Shown here piece after piece: positions 10,718-20,687 of a DNA stretch of 64,000 nucleotides (position 1 is its first letter; every line of letters starts with the position of its first letter). The stretch lies in assembly GCA_016787525.1 (NCBI GenBank), contig JAEUUP010000089.1, forward strand, positions 172,275 through 236,274, in the 5' to 3' direction. The DNA is from Saprospiraceae bacterium. GTDB lineage: Bacteria; Bacteroidota; Bacteroidia; Chitinophagales; Saprospiraceae. The translations under genes and the position numbers were made by a program. Under the pieces are notes generated by a model, which was given only the letters and a program-made list of their open reading frames with translations, was not told the origin of the DNA and ran no database searches.

Positions 10718-11671
10718 ATGGTAAGAATTCTTGTAAACGACGGCATAGAAGCCGATGGAAAATTGCTTCTCGAAGAAGCAGGTTACGAAGTCAACACGAC
10801 AAAAGTACCTCAAGACGAATTGATGAAAGAGTTGCCAAAATACGATGTTATCATCGTCCGCTCGGCGACTCAAGTGCGCAAAGATTTGATTGATGCTTGT
10901 CCAAATCTCAAAATCATCGCTCGTGGTGGTGTAGGTACAGACAATATTGACGTGGACTATGCGCGCTCAAAAGGTATCGAAATCATCACTACCCCTGCCG
11001 CATCGTCTCAATCCGTAGCGGAGTTGGCGATGGGCCATATTTTCATGTTGTCTCGCTTTTTGCACCGTTCAAACCGCGAAATGTCGGGTGGCGACTTCAA
11101 AAAACTCAAATCGGCTTATGCGGAGGGTATCCAACTCAAAGGCAAAACTTTGGGTATCGTTGGTTTCGGGCGCATCGGTCAAGAGTTGGCACGCATCGCT
11201 TTGGCAATGGGCATGAATGTGATGGCAAGTGACCCTTTCATCAAAGAAACAGACTTGACAATCGGTTTATACAATTCAAAAGATGTAAAGTTGAGCGTCC
11301 ATTTGCGCTCTTATCCGTTGACAGAGGTGTTGAAAAATTGCGATTTTATCAGTCTGCACACGCCTGCTTTGAGTAAGCCGCTCATCGGTGCCGAAGAAAT
11401 AGCGATGATGAAAAAGGGAGCTATCATTGTCAATTGCGCCCGTGGTGGTGTCATTGACGAACAAGCTTTGCTCGATGCTTTGGAAAGCGGACAATTGGGC
11501 GGTGCTGGTCTCGATGCGTTCAAAAATGAGCCAAATCCTCGTGCTGATTTGCTCAATCACCCACGCATTTCGGTTTCGCCACATATCGGAGCTTCTACTG
11601 TTGAGGCACAAGCCAATATTGGTTTGGAGTTAGCAGATAAAATCATCGCTTTTTTCGGCGACGATAAATAG
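10718..11671 (+). CDS. serA: D-3-phosphoglycerate dehydrogenase-like 2-hydroxyacid dehydrogenase
   Basis: 317 residues. NAD-dependent D-isomer 2-hydroxyacid dehydrogenase; the closest role is oxidation of 3-phosphoglycerate in the first step of serine synthesis. The N-terminal substrate domain (ILVNDGIEADGKLLLEEAGYEV) is followed by catalytic Arg in ARGGVGTDNID, the Rossmann GFGRIG motif, and the catalytic His in SPHIGAST near the C-terminus, with the acidic residue in FKNEPNP. There is no C-terminal ACT domain, as in the short Bacteroidota SerA type. Single gene; serC is not adjacent in this window, so substrate is inferred. Confidence 0.88.
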   Translation: MVRILVNDGIEADGKLLLEEAGYEVNTTKVPQDELMKELPKYDVIIVRSATQVRKDLIDACPNLKIIARGGVGTDNIDVDYARSKGIEIITTPAASSQSVAELAMGHIFMLSRFLHRSNREMSGGDFKKLKSAYAEGIQLKGKTLGIVGFGRIGQELARIALAMGMNVMASDPFIKETDLTIGLYNSKDVKLSVHLRSYPLTEVLKNCDFISLHTPALSKPLIGAEEIAMMKKGAIIVNCARGGVIDEQALLDALESGQLGGAGLDAFKNEPNPRADLLNHPRISVSPHIGASTVEAQANIGLELADKIIAFFGDDK

Positions 11672-11826
11672 TGAGCCACGAATTACGCGAATTAACGGAT
11701 TTGACGAATTATTACAATTCTTTATCTCAATTCGTCAAATCTGTTAATTCACATAATTCGTAGTTCAAAAAAAACAATTCAAAATCCCCAATTCGTACAA
11801 TCCGTTAATTCGTATAATTCGTGGCT
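11672..11826. repeat. AATTCGT-rich inverted and direct repeats
   Basis: The gap between the convergent serA-like and GSCFA genes is almost entirely repeats: GCCACGAATTACGCGAATTA at the left, then AATTCGTCAAATCTGTTAAT, AATTCGTACAATCCGTTAAT, and a last partial copy. The first unit is the reverse complement of the later ones, so a long hairpin can form. It may act as a bidirectional terminator but lacks a clean T run. Confidence 0.8.
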
Positions 11827-12813
11827 CTATAAATTCGTAAAATCTATTAATTCGTAGCTCAAAAACGGATATTTCTCCAACGCATTTTTCACCTTCTCAT
11901 CCAACTGCTTTTTGAATTTTTGATACCCCTCAGTATCAACCCCGTGCAAAGGACGATGCGCCCGCATCTGATTGATTTTTTCTACTTCTTCAATAATACT
12001 CTTCGTTTTTTTATCGAAAAAAGTATCTGAAAACTGCTGCCAAATGTAGTCAATCGCCACAGCGTTGGGGTGAATCATATCGCGCTCGTAGAAACGGTAG
12101 TCGCGCAAATCGTCCATTACAAGTTCGTAAGCAGGAAAATAATAAATAGGTGAAAAACGCTGACAAAGAGCTTCGCAAGCCAAAAGTAGAACCGCCTTTG
12201 ACCGATTGTTTTCAACCAAACCATCTCTTGTATGACGGATAGGACTGACAGTCAAAATGATGCGACAATCAGGGTTTTGTAAGAAAATTTTCTCAAAAAC
12301 AGGTGTGAATGCCTCTACAATCTCTGCCACAGAAAGTCGTTTAGGCGTAAAATACTGAGGGGGTATCTTGTGACAATTGGCGACAACAGCATCGGTTTCT
12401 TTCCAAACAAAAGTATTGGCTGTACCCAAAGTAAGGAACAAGCGATTTGTTTTTTGGGCAAAAACACGTGCTTTTTCAATGTTTTCATTGATGTTGTGCA
12501 AAACCAGTGTCTGGTTTTCACCTGAAAAGTGACCATGATGTTGTAGCGAATGCCACAAACCGTTCTGTTGAACGAGGTCTTTTTCTGTAAAAAAAACAGG
12601 TGTTTCGGAAGAAAAAATGGTCGCTAATTGTTGCGCCATACTGAGGGGGTTGTAAACGATGCCAAAAGGATTCTGTAAAAAAGGCAATTGCCTTGCACTG
12701 AGCATTGACCCCATGTTTTCGATAAAACAAGAGCCAATGCCCAGCATAAAGCATTGATAGTCAATTGAAAAAGGAGCAGACCGCGGCTTGAGTTCTGTCC
12801 GAAATGTTTGCAT
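11827..12813 (-). CDS. GSCFA-domain protein
   Basis: 328 residues. The N-terminus carries the family signature GIGSCFIENMG at about residues 26-36 and NPFGIVYNPLS shortly after; the middle has TLGTANTFVWKE and ILTVSPIRHTRDG, typical of this GDSL/SGNH-like family of Bacteroidota and Proteobacteria. The biochemical role of GSCFA proteins is not known to me; a lipase/acyl-esterase-like fold is suspected for the family. It starts 6 bases after the end of the GCS2-CBS gene, so the two are co-transcribed. Three decamers fall inside (DTEGY, PPQYF, NPLSM). Confidence 0.85.
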   Translation of the reverse strand: MQTFRTELKPRSAPFSIDYQCFMLGIGSCFIENMGSMLSARQLPFLQNPFGIVYNPLSMAQQLATIFSSETPVFFTEKDLVQQNGLWHSLQHHGHFSGENQTLVLHNINENIEKARVFAQKTNRLFLTLGTANTFVWKETDAVVANCHKIPPQYFTPKRLSVAEIVEAFTPVFEKIFLQNPDCRIILTVSPIRHTRDGLVENNRSKAVLLLACEALCQRFSPIYYFPAYELVMDDLRDYRFYERDMIHPNAVAIDYIWQQFSDTFFDKKTKSIIEEVEKINQMRAHRPLHGVDTEGYQKFKKQLDEKVKNALEKYPFLSYELIDFTNL

Positions 12814-12819
12814 AATCTT

Positions 12820-14751
12820 TTATTTTTCAACCCGTTCAATCAACCGTACAGAGATGCGCAGAAAATCCATTTCTGTGATGATACCCACCAACTCGCCCGA
12901 CTTGTTGACCACAGGCAAACAACCAATGCGATTATCGCGCATGATTTTCAAGGCTTCTATGAGTGTGGCATCGGGAGTGATGGTTTTCGGGTTTTCAATC
13001 ATAATTTCTGCGACAGTGCTTTGTTTCACATTGTCCAAATTATTATTTTGTGTCAATGCACGCAACAATAAACGCGATGTCACCAAACCCACCAGTTGAC
13101 CTTTGGAATCCTCAATAGGCATAAAACGGATGTTGCGCCAGTCCATCAACTGTGCTACAAACTCGATGATGTCTTCTTTTTGAGCTGTAAAAAGGTCTGT
13201 TTGCATAAACTCTTCCACTTTCAATTTAGAAGGCATATAGTGTTCGAGCGCACTCGGCTCGGGTAGCGTCCAAGTATGTACTGGTTTTTCAGCCCATTGA
13301 TTTTGTGCGATGGCAGCCGTCATAGTTGTTACAGCTTCGTCGGTCGTCACCTCTTTGGTGAGTTTCGTGAAGGCACGCAATTGCCAGCGTGCGCCTGTCA
13401 TGTGTGCCTTCGCACGCTCTTCGATGATGTCCATGTAGCGCGAAATATCGGCTTCGTCAACCCCCCTCAGTGTCAGACCTTCGCGAGCAATAGGCAACAA
13501 CTCATTGAGAATCAAATCCTGTGGACTCACTTTTCGGTCATTGAACCAAGTGTATTTAGTATCGAAACCAAACTTAGCGGCTTTGTCAAAATTATCTCTA
13601 ATGTCTTCAAAACCAATGTGTTTGGTGACATCACCATAGTTTTTGGCATAACCTATCATCAAACCGAGCCAGAACGCTGCATTCGCTGTCGAATCCACCA
13701 CCGATGGTCCCGCAGGCAACACACGGCACTCAATGCGCAAATGAGGTTTGCCATTGGGTGAAATACCATAACATGGACGATTCCAACGATACACCGTTGA
13801 GTTGAAAATTTGCAAAGCACGCAGTTTAGGTGTTTTGCCTTTAGCAATCATTTCCAGTGAATCTTCTTCAATCACATCACCCAACAAAACCCTAAAACGT
13901 GAAATATCGTCGCGATGAATTTCCAAAATGCTTTCGTGCAACCAGTCGTTGCCAAAATTGACACGTGGGCGGCGTTCGCGCAGATGCTCATGCGAGGTTC
14001 GGGTATCGAGGGCTTGTTGGAACAAAGCAATCCGCGTCTCGTGCCACAATCGCCGTCCAAAAACCAGTGGCGAGTTGGCTGAAATGGAGATGATGGGCGC
14101 AAGCAGCATTTGAGCAATATTGTACATTTTGACATATTCCTTCGGCGAAACCTGCAAATGCACCTGAAAACTTGTGTTACAAGCCTCCAAAAGTGGTGAA
14201 TCGTGGCGAATATGCAGCTCATCAATGCCATCGAGTCGCAATTCAAAATGTTCATCGCCCCGCAACGAATGCTCTTTGATGCTTTCCATCAGAGCCAAAT
14301 AGCGAGGTTTGGGTGTTAGGTTCGACAAATCGAGGTCAGATTTGCGCAATGTTGGCAAAATACCTGTCAACACAACCTCTGCGCCCATCTCACGTACAAC
14401 ATCCCGAATTTTCTGTAACCCCTCAGTATTTTCGCGTTCCATTTCACGCAAACAATTGCCTTTAAATTCAAGCGGCGTTAAATTGGTTTCGAGGTTAAAT
14501 TGTGCCAGTTCGGTGGTGACCCAGTCCCAACCTTTCATTTTTTCCAAAGCAGCCATGTTGATGCAGGCGGGTTTGAAAGTGTCTTTGTTGACAAGGCACA
14601 TCTCTTGTTCTGCCCCGATGCGTGTGATGTCGGACTCAAACCAGTCATTTTTGAGCATATAATCGAATGCGTCAACGTCACGAAGCAAATGGCGCACAAA
14701 ATTTTGCATTTGCTTTTGGTCTCTGACCACTTTTACTTTGGCTTCTCCCAT
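12820..14751 (-). CDS. Glutamate--cysteine ligase-type (GCS2) protein fused to a CBS pair
   Basis: 643 residues. Residues about 30-480 belong to the GCS2 ATP-dependent carboxylate-amine ligase family (IGAEQEMCLVN at the start of the domain, NLTPLEF, later LRIECRVLPAGPSVVDSTANAAFW). Residues about 515-640 form two CBS modules (MQTDLFTAQKEDIIEFVAQLM and IMIENPKTITPDATL, GCLPVVNKSGELVGIITEMDFLR), which usually bind adenosine nucleotides. The family may make a gamma-glutamyl conjugate, but the product is not determined; regulation by nucleotides through the CBS pair is inferred. It heads an operon with the GSCFA gene. Decamers are read as TLRG and NTEG. Confidence 0.85.
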   Translation of the reverse strand: MGEAKVKVVRDQKQMQNFVRHLLRDVDAFDYMLKNDWFESDITRIGAEQEMCLVNKDTFKPACINMAALEKMKGWDWVTTELAQFNLETNLTPLEFKGNCLREMERENTEGLQKIRDVVREMGAEVVLTGILPTLRKSDLDLSNLTPKPRYLALMESIKEHSLRGDEHFELRLDGIDELHIRHDSPLLEACNTSFQVHLQVSPKEYVKMYNIAQMLLAPIISISANSPLVFGRRLWHETRIALFQQALDTRTSHEHLRERRPRVNFGNDWLHESILEIHRDDISRFRVLLGDVIEEDSLEMIAKGKTPKLRALQIFNSTVYRWNRPCYGISPNGKPHLRIECRVLPAGPSVVDSTANAAFWLGLMIGYAKNYGDVTKHIGFEDIRDNFDKAAKFGFDTKYTWFNDRKVSPQDLILNELLPIAREGLTLRGVDEADISRYMDIIEERAKAHMTGARWQLRAFTKLTKEVTTDEAVTTMTAAIAQNQWAEKPVHTWTLPEPSALEHYMPSKLKVEEFMQTDLFTAQKEDIIEFVAQLMDWRNIRFMPIEDSKGQLVGLVTSRLLLRALTQNNNLDNVKQSTVAEIMIENPKTITPDATLIEALKIMRDNRIGCLPVVNKSGELVGIITEMDFLRISVRLIERVEK

Positions 14752-14832
14752 AATTTGATTCTTTTTGGTTTGTTTTATGACCTAAAATTTTGTTTTGAAT
14801 ATTCTAATACCCCCTCAGTATTTCGATTGTTT

Positions 14833-16314
14833 TTACTTCCCACCGAACAATTCGTTCCAAGCTTTTTCATATTTATCGCCAGCTATCCATTTAGGCGGTG
14901 TGGCTCGATTGGCTATCAATCGCGCCGCATAGGCGTAGGCTTGGCAATATTTATGCAAATATGGGAAATCAATCGTTTCAGGATTGTCCGATGTTTGATG
15001 ATAATATTTCATGATTTCCCCACCAAATGTCTTCATACCTGGGGCAAAATTGGGCGCAGGAATGCCTTTTGCAGCAAAATTTACATTGTCAGAACGGTCA
15101 AACAGGTTCTGCTCAGGCGCAGAGTCATCAATGATTTTAAGCCCAAAAGCTTTAGCGGATGTTTCCAGTTCTGCCTTTGCGTCAGTTCGACTCAACCCTA
15201 TTGTGGTTAATAAACTTGTGTCATCATAGCCTGCGCCATCACAATTGAGATTAAAAACGCACTGTTTCAAAGGTACAAGTGGGTGTTCCACGTAGTATTT
15301 ACTTCCTAACAAACCAATCTCTTCGCCTGTATAGCCGATGAACAAAATCGAACGCTTCGTGCACATTTGGCTGAATGCCTTAGCCGCAAACAGCATAGCT
15401 GTTACACCAAACGCATTGTCTCTTGCACCGTTTGAAATAGAGTCCGTTTTGTTGGTGCGATTGATGCCAATATGGTCAAAATGCGCTGATAGTACGATGT
15501 ATTCCTTCTTCAAAACAGGGTCAGTTCCCTCCAAAACACCCGCTACATTGTAGGACACCACATTGGTTTCCTTTTTTTCGCTTGTGTGCATCGTCAAAGA
15601 TTTGAGTTTATCTTTTGAAAAAGCACCGCCTCGGGCAGCGTTCACCCACAAGTGAGGAATCGAACTTTCGGTTTTGTCAGAAGCCAATCGGAGGCTTTCA
15701 GACGTAAAAAAGCGCAGCAAATTTTTCCAAGGAATCTGTGCTGTAAATATTTCAACGACAGCTACGGCACCTCTATCAGCTGCAAATTTCGCTTTAGCAT
15801 CTGATGCTTGGATGGCTTCAAATGGCTTTTTCGTATCGGGTGTACCCAATTGAATGACAACAATTTTACCTTTCACATCGAGGTCTTTGTAGTCGTCGTA
15901 ACCTTTGCCATCAATCCAACCATAATTTGCAAAAACCACAGGGACATTGTGCATATCGGCTGATTTACCATCGAAAACAATAAAATCATCTAAAATTTTA
16001 AGTGTCGAATCACCTGCCACGATAGACCCCTCAGTAGCGGGCTTGGTACTCTTAAATGGCACAAGCTGCATATACGAATCGCCTCCTGCGGGTTTCAAAC
16101 CCAATAGACGAAACTGTTCAGTGATGTATCGTGCGGCTACGAGATTGCCTTGTTCGCCCGTTTTTCGCCCCATCAATTCATCGGAAGCGATAAAACGCAG
16201 ATGGGTTTCTGTCTCAATAGCAGGAATTTTCGATTCGGGTAGTTTGTTCAGCTTTTGCCCAAATGATTGTGTAGTGCAAAATAAAATTACAAGTAGTAAT
16301 AGTTTTTTCATCAT
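14833..16314 (-). CDS. Secreted M28-family zinc aminopeptidase
   Basis: 494 residues from the ATG at 16314 (or 16311), where MMKKLLLLVILFCTTQSFGQ forms a signal peptide; 26 open codons upstream look like leader. The M28 catalytic domain has its zinc ligands visible in order: SAHFDH, GARDNAFGV, GEEIGLLGS, NCDGAG and YHQTSDNPETID. A protease-associated (PA) insert precedes the catalytic part (VPVVFANYGWIDG, VQLGTPDTKK). It likely degrades exported peptides in the periplasm or outside. One decamer is read as ATEGS. Confidence 0.93.
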   Translation of the reverse strand: MMKKLLLLVILFCTTQSFGQKLNKLPESKIPAIETETHLRFIASDELMGRKTGEQGNLVAARYITEQFRLLGLKPAGGDSYMQLVPFKSTKPATEGSIVAGDSTLKILDDFIVFDGKSADMHNVPVVFANYGWIDGKGYDDYKDLDVKGKIVVIQLGTPDTKKPFEAIQASDAKAKFAADRGAVAVVEIFTAQIPWKNLLRFFTSESLRLASDKTESSIPHLWVNAARGGAFSKDKLKSLTMHTSEKKETNVVSYNVAGVLEGTDPVLKKEYIVLSAHFDHIGINRTNKTDSISNGARDNAFGVTAMLFAAKAFSQMCTKRSILFIGYTGEEIGLLGSKYYVEHPLVPLKQCVFNLNCDGAGYDDTSLLTTIGLSRTDAKAELETSAKAFGLKIIDDSAPEQNLFDRSDNVNFAAKGIPAPNFAPGMKTFGGEIMKYYHQTSDNPETIDFPYLHKYCQAYAYAARLIANRATPPKWIAGDKYEKAWNELFGGK

Positions 16315-16445
16315 TTTTGATTGATTTTTATAGTTTGTGACAAACTTATAAAAAGCCTTAGATTTTTTTAAAAATTGCCTCAAATACTTCATTAATATTT
16401 ACTTTTCACTAAAATTGTAGTTTTAGGATATGTGTCTTTACAATA

Positions 16446-16489
16446 AAAAAAAGCGTGATGATACCCCTCAGTATCATCACGCTTTTCGA
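16446..16489. terminator. Terminator hairpin whose loop is the dispersed decamer
   Basis: Perfect stem AAAAGCGTGATGATA / TATCATCACGCTTTT enclosing CCCCTCAG (16464-16471), followed by a T run. It lies just downstream of the minus-strand gene ending at 16518. The flanking ATA...TAT of the decamer is part of the stem. Confidence 0.9.
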
Positions 16490-16517
16490 CTAAAAATCTA
16501 CTTTCTTTCTCTAAAGT

Positions 16518-17198
16518 TTATCTGTTTGGACCTAAAGCCCTTTTATTAGTCGCAACATTGATTTTTGACTCTACTTCGTCCAATGATTTTCGAATCACTA
16601 AAGTTTCATCTTCTTTGCCCATTGACACCACCAACTTATATGTCCCTTCGCGGTGTGCTGAGAGGTCAACGGTGATATTGTTCAGACCCGCAACCATTTT
16701 TTGTGTGCCTTGCCATACTTGTTTGCCGCTTGCATCTTGTAATTTCAAAGTTGCATTGCCTTCTACCATCGCATCAATCATGCACGCAAACAAACGAGAG
16801 GTTGTTTCACTCGTCATTTGAACGACGATGAGGTTATTGTCCAATTTTTTATTCACAACCAAGACTTCGCTAAAACTATAAGTACCATCGAAGTCCACTT
16901 GTTTGAGACGATAAAATATTTTTTTCGCCGTGGCTTGTACGTCCAAAAAGTTGTAAGCCTTTTTGTCACGTGTGGTACCATTCGCTTTGACGTTGCCAAC
17001 GTTGCTGAAAGTTGTGCCATTTTCTGATTTTTCGACGATAAATGTCTGATTGTTAATTTCAGAAGATGTACGCCAAGTCAGCATCAAACCAACGCCAAAT
17101 TCCTTCGCTTCTAAACCTTGTTCAAAAACACAATCAGCTTTGACAACAAAAGCCAAAAGCGAAAGAATAAGACTCAGTTTTATATGTAGTTTTCTCAT
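16518..17198 (-). CDS. Secreted FN3-like protein, hypothetical
   Basis: 226 residues with signal peptide MRKLHIKLSLILSLLAFVVKA. Residues about 30-110 show the pattern common in Bacteroidota cell-surface proteins just before a sorting domain: LTWRTSSEINNQTFIVEKSENGTTFSNVGNV, then FYRLKQVDFDGTYSFSEVLVV. The C-terminal half is sorting-domain-like in strand pattern (GKQVWQGTQKMVAGLNNITVDL, GTYKLVV) but is followed by a ~30-residue charged tail, which is unusual for T9SS cargo. Function unknown. It is followed by the hairpin at 16446-16489. Confidence 0.8.
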   Translation of the reverse strand: MRKLHIKLSLILSLLAFVVKADCVFEQGLEAKEFGVGLMLTWRTSSEINNQTFIVEKSENGTTFSNVGNVKANGTTRDKKAYNFLDVQATAKKIFYRLKQVDFDGTYSFSEVLVVNKKLDNNLIVVQMTSETTSRLFACMIDAMVEGNATLKLQDASGKQVWQGTQKMVAGLNNITVDLSAHREGTYKLVVSMGKEDETLVIRKSLDEVESKINVATNKRALGPNR

Positions 17199-17479
17199 AG
17201 TTTACTTCGATTAGTTATTCCTTTATTTTCTTTTACAGTTTCTTGGTTTTGAATTTTTATGAAATCAAATATAAAGCCACCTTACTCTTTTATTGTTCTC
17301 TCTGGAATCAATATTGTGACGTTAAATTCTGTTAAGAAGCGTTAAGACAAATTTAAACTTTTGGACAAATCGCTTTTTTGTTTTTAACTTAGCTTGAAAA
17401 TTGTTGTCAAACTTTATGTTTCCTAATCAAATAATATTCTATTGACTATCAATTACTTTTAAACTTAAATTTTCAATAA
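17199..17479. other. Divergent intergenic region
   Basis: AT-rich, 281 bp between divergently transcribed secreted-protein genes. I see no clear gene, repeat or TAnnTTTG box. Confidence 0.4.
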
Positions 17480-18028
17480 ATGAAACATTCAATCAACCTT
17501 TTTTTCGCTGCATTTTTCATTATTTCGCTCTCATCATGTGGTCGTGAATTGCGTCCTTTCACCACCAATATCCTTCGAGAAGGCAATTGGAGTGACAGCG
17601 AACTAAGCAAAATTCAATTTTATTTATCAGATGATATTGTCATTCGCCGCAAACTGACTGAGGGGTCCAATGAAATTTCTTCAGGCGGTAGCATCAAAAT
17701 CGTGAAAGGTGAAAAGGTGGAAGAAGTACGCGTCAAGGCAGGTACACCAGGGGTGTTTTTGTTCAGAGCCAACGACAACCATTTTGCTATTGGCTTTGAC
17801 GCAACGAACGACAAACGGTATCTAATGTTTGGAGCTAATCCAAAGCGGCAAGGCTCATATGTTTTGTTAGCTTCCGAATGGAAAGATCGCTATGGCAAAG
17901 TGCGCTATGACGACCGTTTCTTTTTCACAGATGAGCAAAGTGCGATTGCCTCGCTTTTGGTGGACTTCAGAAAAATCAGACATACAGAAGTTTCTTCGAG
18001 AACAGAACGCGGTCGAAAAGTTCAATAA
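17480..18028 (+). CDS. Putative lipoprotein, hypothetical
   Basis: 182 residues. The signal peptide ends in lipobox LSSCG, so the mature protein should be lipid anchored. The rest is a mixed beta-rich sequence with RPFTTNILREGNWSDSELSKIQFYLSDDIVIRR and a glycine-poor C-terminus ending in basic residues; similar lipoproteins occur across Bacteroidota, but I do not know a function. Single gene followed by its own terminator. One decamer is read as LTEGS. Confidence 0.8.
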   Translation: MKHSINLFFAAFFIISLSSCGRELRPFTTNILREGNWSDSELSKIQFYLSDDIVIRRKLTEGSNEISSGGSIKIVKGEKVEEVRVKAGTPGVFLFRANDNHFAIGFDATNDKRYLMFGANPKRQGSYVLLASEWKDRYGKVRYDDRFFFTDEQSAIASLLVDFRKIRHTEVSSRTERGRKVQ

Positions 18029-18053
18029 TTTTTAGGATTGAAATATCAAAAGC

Positions 18054-18092
18054 AAACGCCTTTCGTCTTATATCCGAAAGGCGTTTCTTTTT
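18054..18092 (+). terminator. Intrinsic terminator
   Basis: Stem AAACGCCTTTCG / CGAAAGGCGTTT around a short loop, followed by CTTTTTTT, 25 bases after the lipoprotein stop. Confidence 0.9.
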
Positions 18093-18223
18093 TTATGTTT
18101 GTCTAAAAAAATAAACAGTATTTTTTTAAAGGCGTAAAACAACCTCAAGACACAAAAACTGTCTTATTTTTACGAAAAAAAATCGGAAATCATTTTCTAA
18201 AATCGTAACAAACCAATCCTTAG

Positions 18224-20602
18224 ATGAAAAAAACAATACAAAGTTGCCTCGTTTGGGCTCTTTTTGCCTGTTTGATGCCTTCTATACTGAGGGGTCAAGA
18301 AGTGAAAAAAATTGAACCTTTTGACGATAAATTCCGCCAATTGGAGGAAATTTTGCCAACTGCCAACAACTACCGCACAGCATCAGGCGCACCTGGGCAT
18401 GAATATTGGCAACAACAAGCCGACTACAAAATCAAAGCCGAGTTGAACGACAACAATCAATCTATGTCAGGTGAAGAAACCATCACCTATACCAACAACT
18501 CGCCTGATGTGTTGACTTATCTTTGGTTACAACTTGACCAAAATAACCACGATCCAAAAGGCATCGCCACGCAGATTGACCAACAGAAAATGGACGAAAA
18601 AATGTCCGCTCGTCAACTCAAAGCGATGTCTGCAACAGATGACTATGGCTTCAAAGTCGAGTGGGTTCGCGATGCTTCGGACAAAGCTTTGTCGTTCACA
18701 ATCGTTGAAACCATGATGCGTGTGGACTTACCCAAGCCTTTGCGCAAAGGAGAAAAAATGGTTTTCAAAGTAAAATGGAATTTCAATATCGTTGACCGCT
18801 TGCGTACAGGCTCTCGTGGCGGTTGGGAGTATTTTCCAGAAGATAACAACTATCTTTATACTGTTGCTCAGTGGTTTCCACGCATGTGCGTCTATTCAGA
18901 TGTAACAGGTTGGCAACACAAACAGTTTCTTGGCGCAGGAGAATTTACGTTGGCTTTTGGCAACTATGATGTGGCTTTGACTGTCCCTGCTGACCATATT
19001 GTAGGTGCAACAGGTGTTTTACAAAATGCACGTGAAGTACTGACTGCCAATCAGTTATCTCGTTTCGAGAAAGCTAAAACAAGTTTTGATGCTCCTGTCA
19101 TCATCGCTACTGAGGGGGAGGCTCGCGAAGCTGAAAAGTCAAAATCAACCGCTAAAAAAACATGGGTTTTCAAAGCAGACAATGTGCGTGACTTCGCTTT
19201 TGCAACTTCGCGCAAGTTCATTTGGGATGCAATGGCAGTGAAACAAGAGGACGGCACAACACCTTTGGCAATGTCTTACTACCCAAAAGAAGGTAATCCG
19301 CTTTGGGAAAAATACTCGACCAAATCGGTGGCGCATACTTTGAAATGGTACTCTCACTATACGTTCCCGTATCCTTATCCTGTGGCAATTTCGGTGCACA
19401 CTGACCAAATCGGTATGGAATATCCGATGATTTGCTTCAATGGTGGTCGTCCTGAAAAAGATGGCACTTATTCAGAAAGAACAAAATACGGTTTGATTTC
19501 TGTTGTCATACATGAAGTGGGACACAATTATTTCCCAATGATTGTCAACTCAGATGAGCGTCAATGGACTTGGATGGACGAGGGCTTGAACTCATTTTTG
19601 CAATACTTGGCAGAGCAACAATGGGAACGCGACTACCCAAGCCGCCGTGGCCCAGCCGCCAATTTGACAGACTATATGCGGGGCGATAGAGGCAAATTAG
19701 AACCCATTATGACGAACTCTGAATCATTGCGCCAATTTGGCAATAATGCTTATGGCAAACCCGCTACGGCTTTGAACATCTTGCGTGAAACAGTGATGGG
19801 ACGTGAATTATTCGATTTTGCTTTCAAAACCTATTCTCGTCGTTGGATGTTCAAACATCCGATGCCTGCCGACTTGTTCCGCACGATGGAAGATGCTTCG
19901 GGCGTTGACCTCGATTGGTTCTGGCGCGGTTGGTTCTACACAACGGACAATGTGGATATCGCAATTGACAATGTGAAAACTTATCGCATCAATTCAAAAA
20001 ATCCAGAAAAAGAAATGGCGGCTCGCAAAGCAGAAGAAGATGCCAAACCACGCAATATCACAAGCATTCGCAACGAAAAAGCCATTGCAAAAACTCAAGA
20101 AGACATTGACCCAACGATAAAAGATATTTATTCGGGCAATGAATTGGATTATCAAACAACGATTTTGGATAAGGAAGAATACCAAAAATACCTCGCATCG
20201 TTGAGCAAAGACGAAAAAGCTATTTTGGAATCAGGTTTAAATTTCCATGAAATAACTTTCGCTATGAAAGGGGAGTTGTTGTCACCTATTTGTGTAGAAT
20301 TGCAATACACCGATGGCTCGAAAGAGTATTTCAAAATCCCAGCCGAAATCTGGCGTTTGGGCGACCGCAAAGTGACTAAAGTATTCCGTTCTACAAAAGA
20401 ATTGAAGCAAGTGGTACTTGACCCAATGCTCGAAACCTGCGATGTCAACGAGGAGAACAATTACTTCCCGCCTAAACCGCAGATGTCTCGTTTTGAGATT
20501 TACAAAAACAGCCAACGTAATTTTGGTGGCGGTGAAAACCCAATGCAAAAATTAAAACGCGCAAAAGAACGTGAAAAGCAAGTAGGTGGCGGCGGCAATT
20601 AA
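18224..20602 (+). CDS. Secreted M1-family zinc metallopeptidase
   Basis: 792 residues. A signal peptide (SCLVWALFACLMPSILRGQ) precedes an N-terminal beta domain and the gluzincin catalytic domain. The zinc site is HEVGHN at residues 430-435 with the third ligand in WMDEGLN about residue 453, the usual M1 spacing. A Gly-x-Met-Glu-Asn motif is replaced by IGMEYPM at about residue 403, as in many bacterial M1 homologues. It probably trims peptides outside the cytoplasm. No T9SS domain is seen at the C-terminus, which is rich in Lys/Arg. Two decamers are read as ILRG (end of the signal peptide) and ATEG. Confidence 0.93.
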   Translation: MKKTIQSCLVWALFACLMPSILRGQEVKKIEPFDDKFRQLEEILPTANNYRTASGAPGHEYWQQQADYKIKAELNDNNQSMSGEETITYTNNSPDVLTYLWLQLDQNNHDPKGIATQIDQQKMDEKMSARQLKAMSATDDYGFKVEWVRDASDKALSFTIVETMMRVDLPKPLRKGEKMVFKVKWNFNIVDRLRTGSRGGWEYFPEDNNYLYTVAQWFPRMCVYSDVTGWQHKQFLGAGEFTLAFGNYDVALTVPADHIVGATGVLQNAREVLTANQLSRFEKAKTSFDAPVIIATEGEAREAEKSKSTAKKTWVFKADNVRDFAFATSRKFIWDAMAVKQEDGTTPLAMSYYPKEGNPLWEKYSTKSVAHTLKWYSHYTFPYPYPVAISVHTDQIGMEYPMICFNGGRPEKDGTYSERTKYGLISVVIHEVGHNYFPMIVNSDERQWTWMDEGLNSFLQYLAEQQWERDYPSRRGPAANLTDYMRGDRGKLEPIMTNSESLRQFGNNAYGKPATALNILRETVMGRELFDFAFKTYSRRWMFKHPMPADLFRTMEDASGVDLDWFWRGWFYTTDNVDIAIDNVKTYRINSKNPEKEMAARKAEEDAKPRNITSIRNEKAIAKTQEDIDPTIKDIYSGNELDYQTTILDKEEYQKYLASLSKDEKAILESGLNFHEITFAMKGELLSPICVELQYTDGSKEYFKIPAEIWRLGDRKVTKVFRSTKELKQVVLDPMLETCDVNEENNYFPPKPQMSRFEIYKNSQRNFGGGENPMQKLKRAKEREKQVGGGGN

Positions 20603-20622
20603 TGAAAGCCTTTCAATACCAT

Positions 20623-20662
20623 AAAAAACGTCGGTAGGAGTATTCTTACCGACGTTTTTTTT
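20623..20662. terminator. Bidirectional intrinsic terminator
   Basis: Stem AAAAAACGTCGGTA / TACCGACGTTTTTT between the convergent M1 peptidase and GH32 genes (one bulge near the loop). Confidence 0.9.
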
Positions 20663-20687
20663 ATATGCTGAATGTTGGTAAAATATT

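Noticed and set aside
14500..15210. 236-residue plus-strand ORF
   Set aside because: Antisense to the start of the GCS2-CBS gene and the end of the M28 gene; no motifs.
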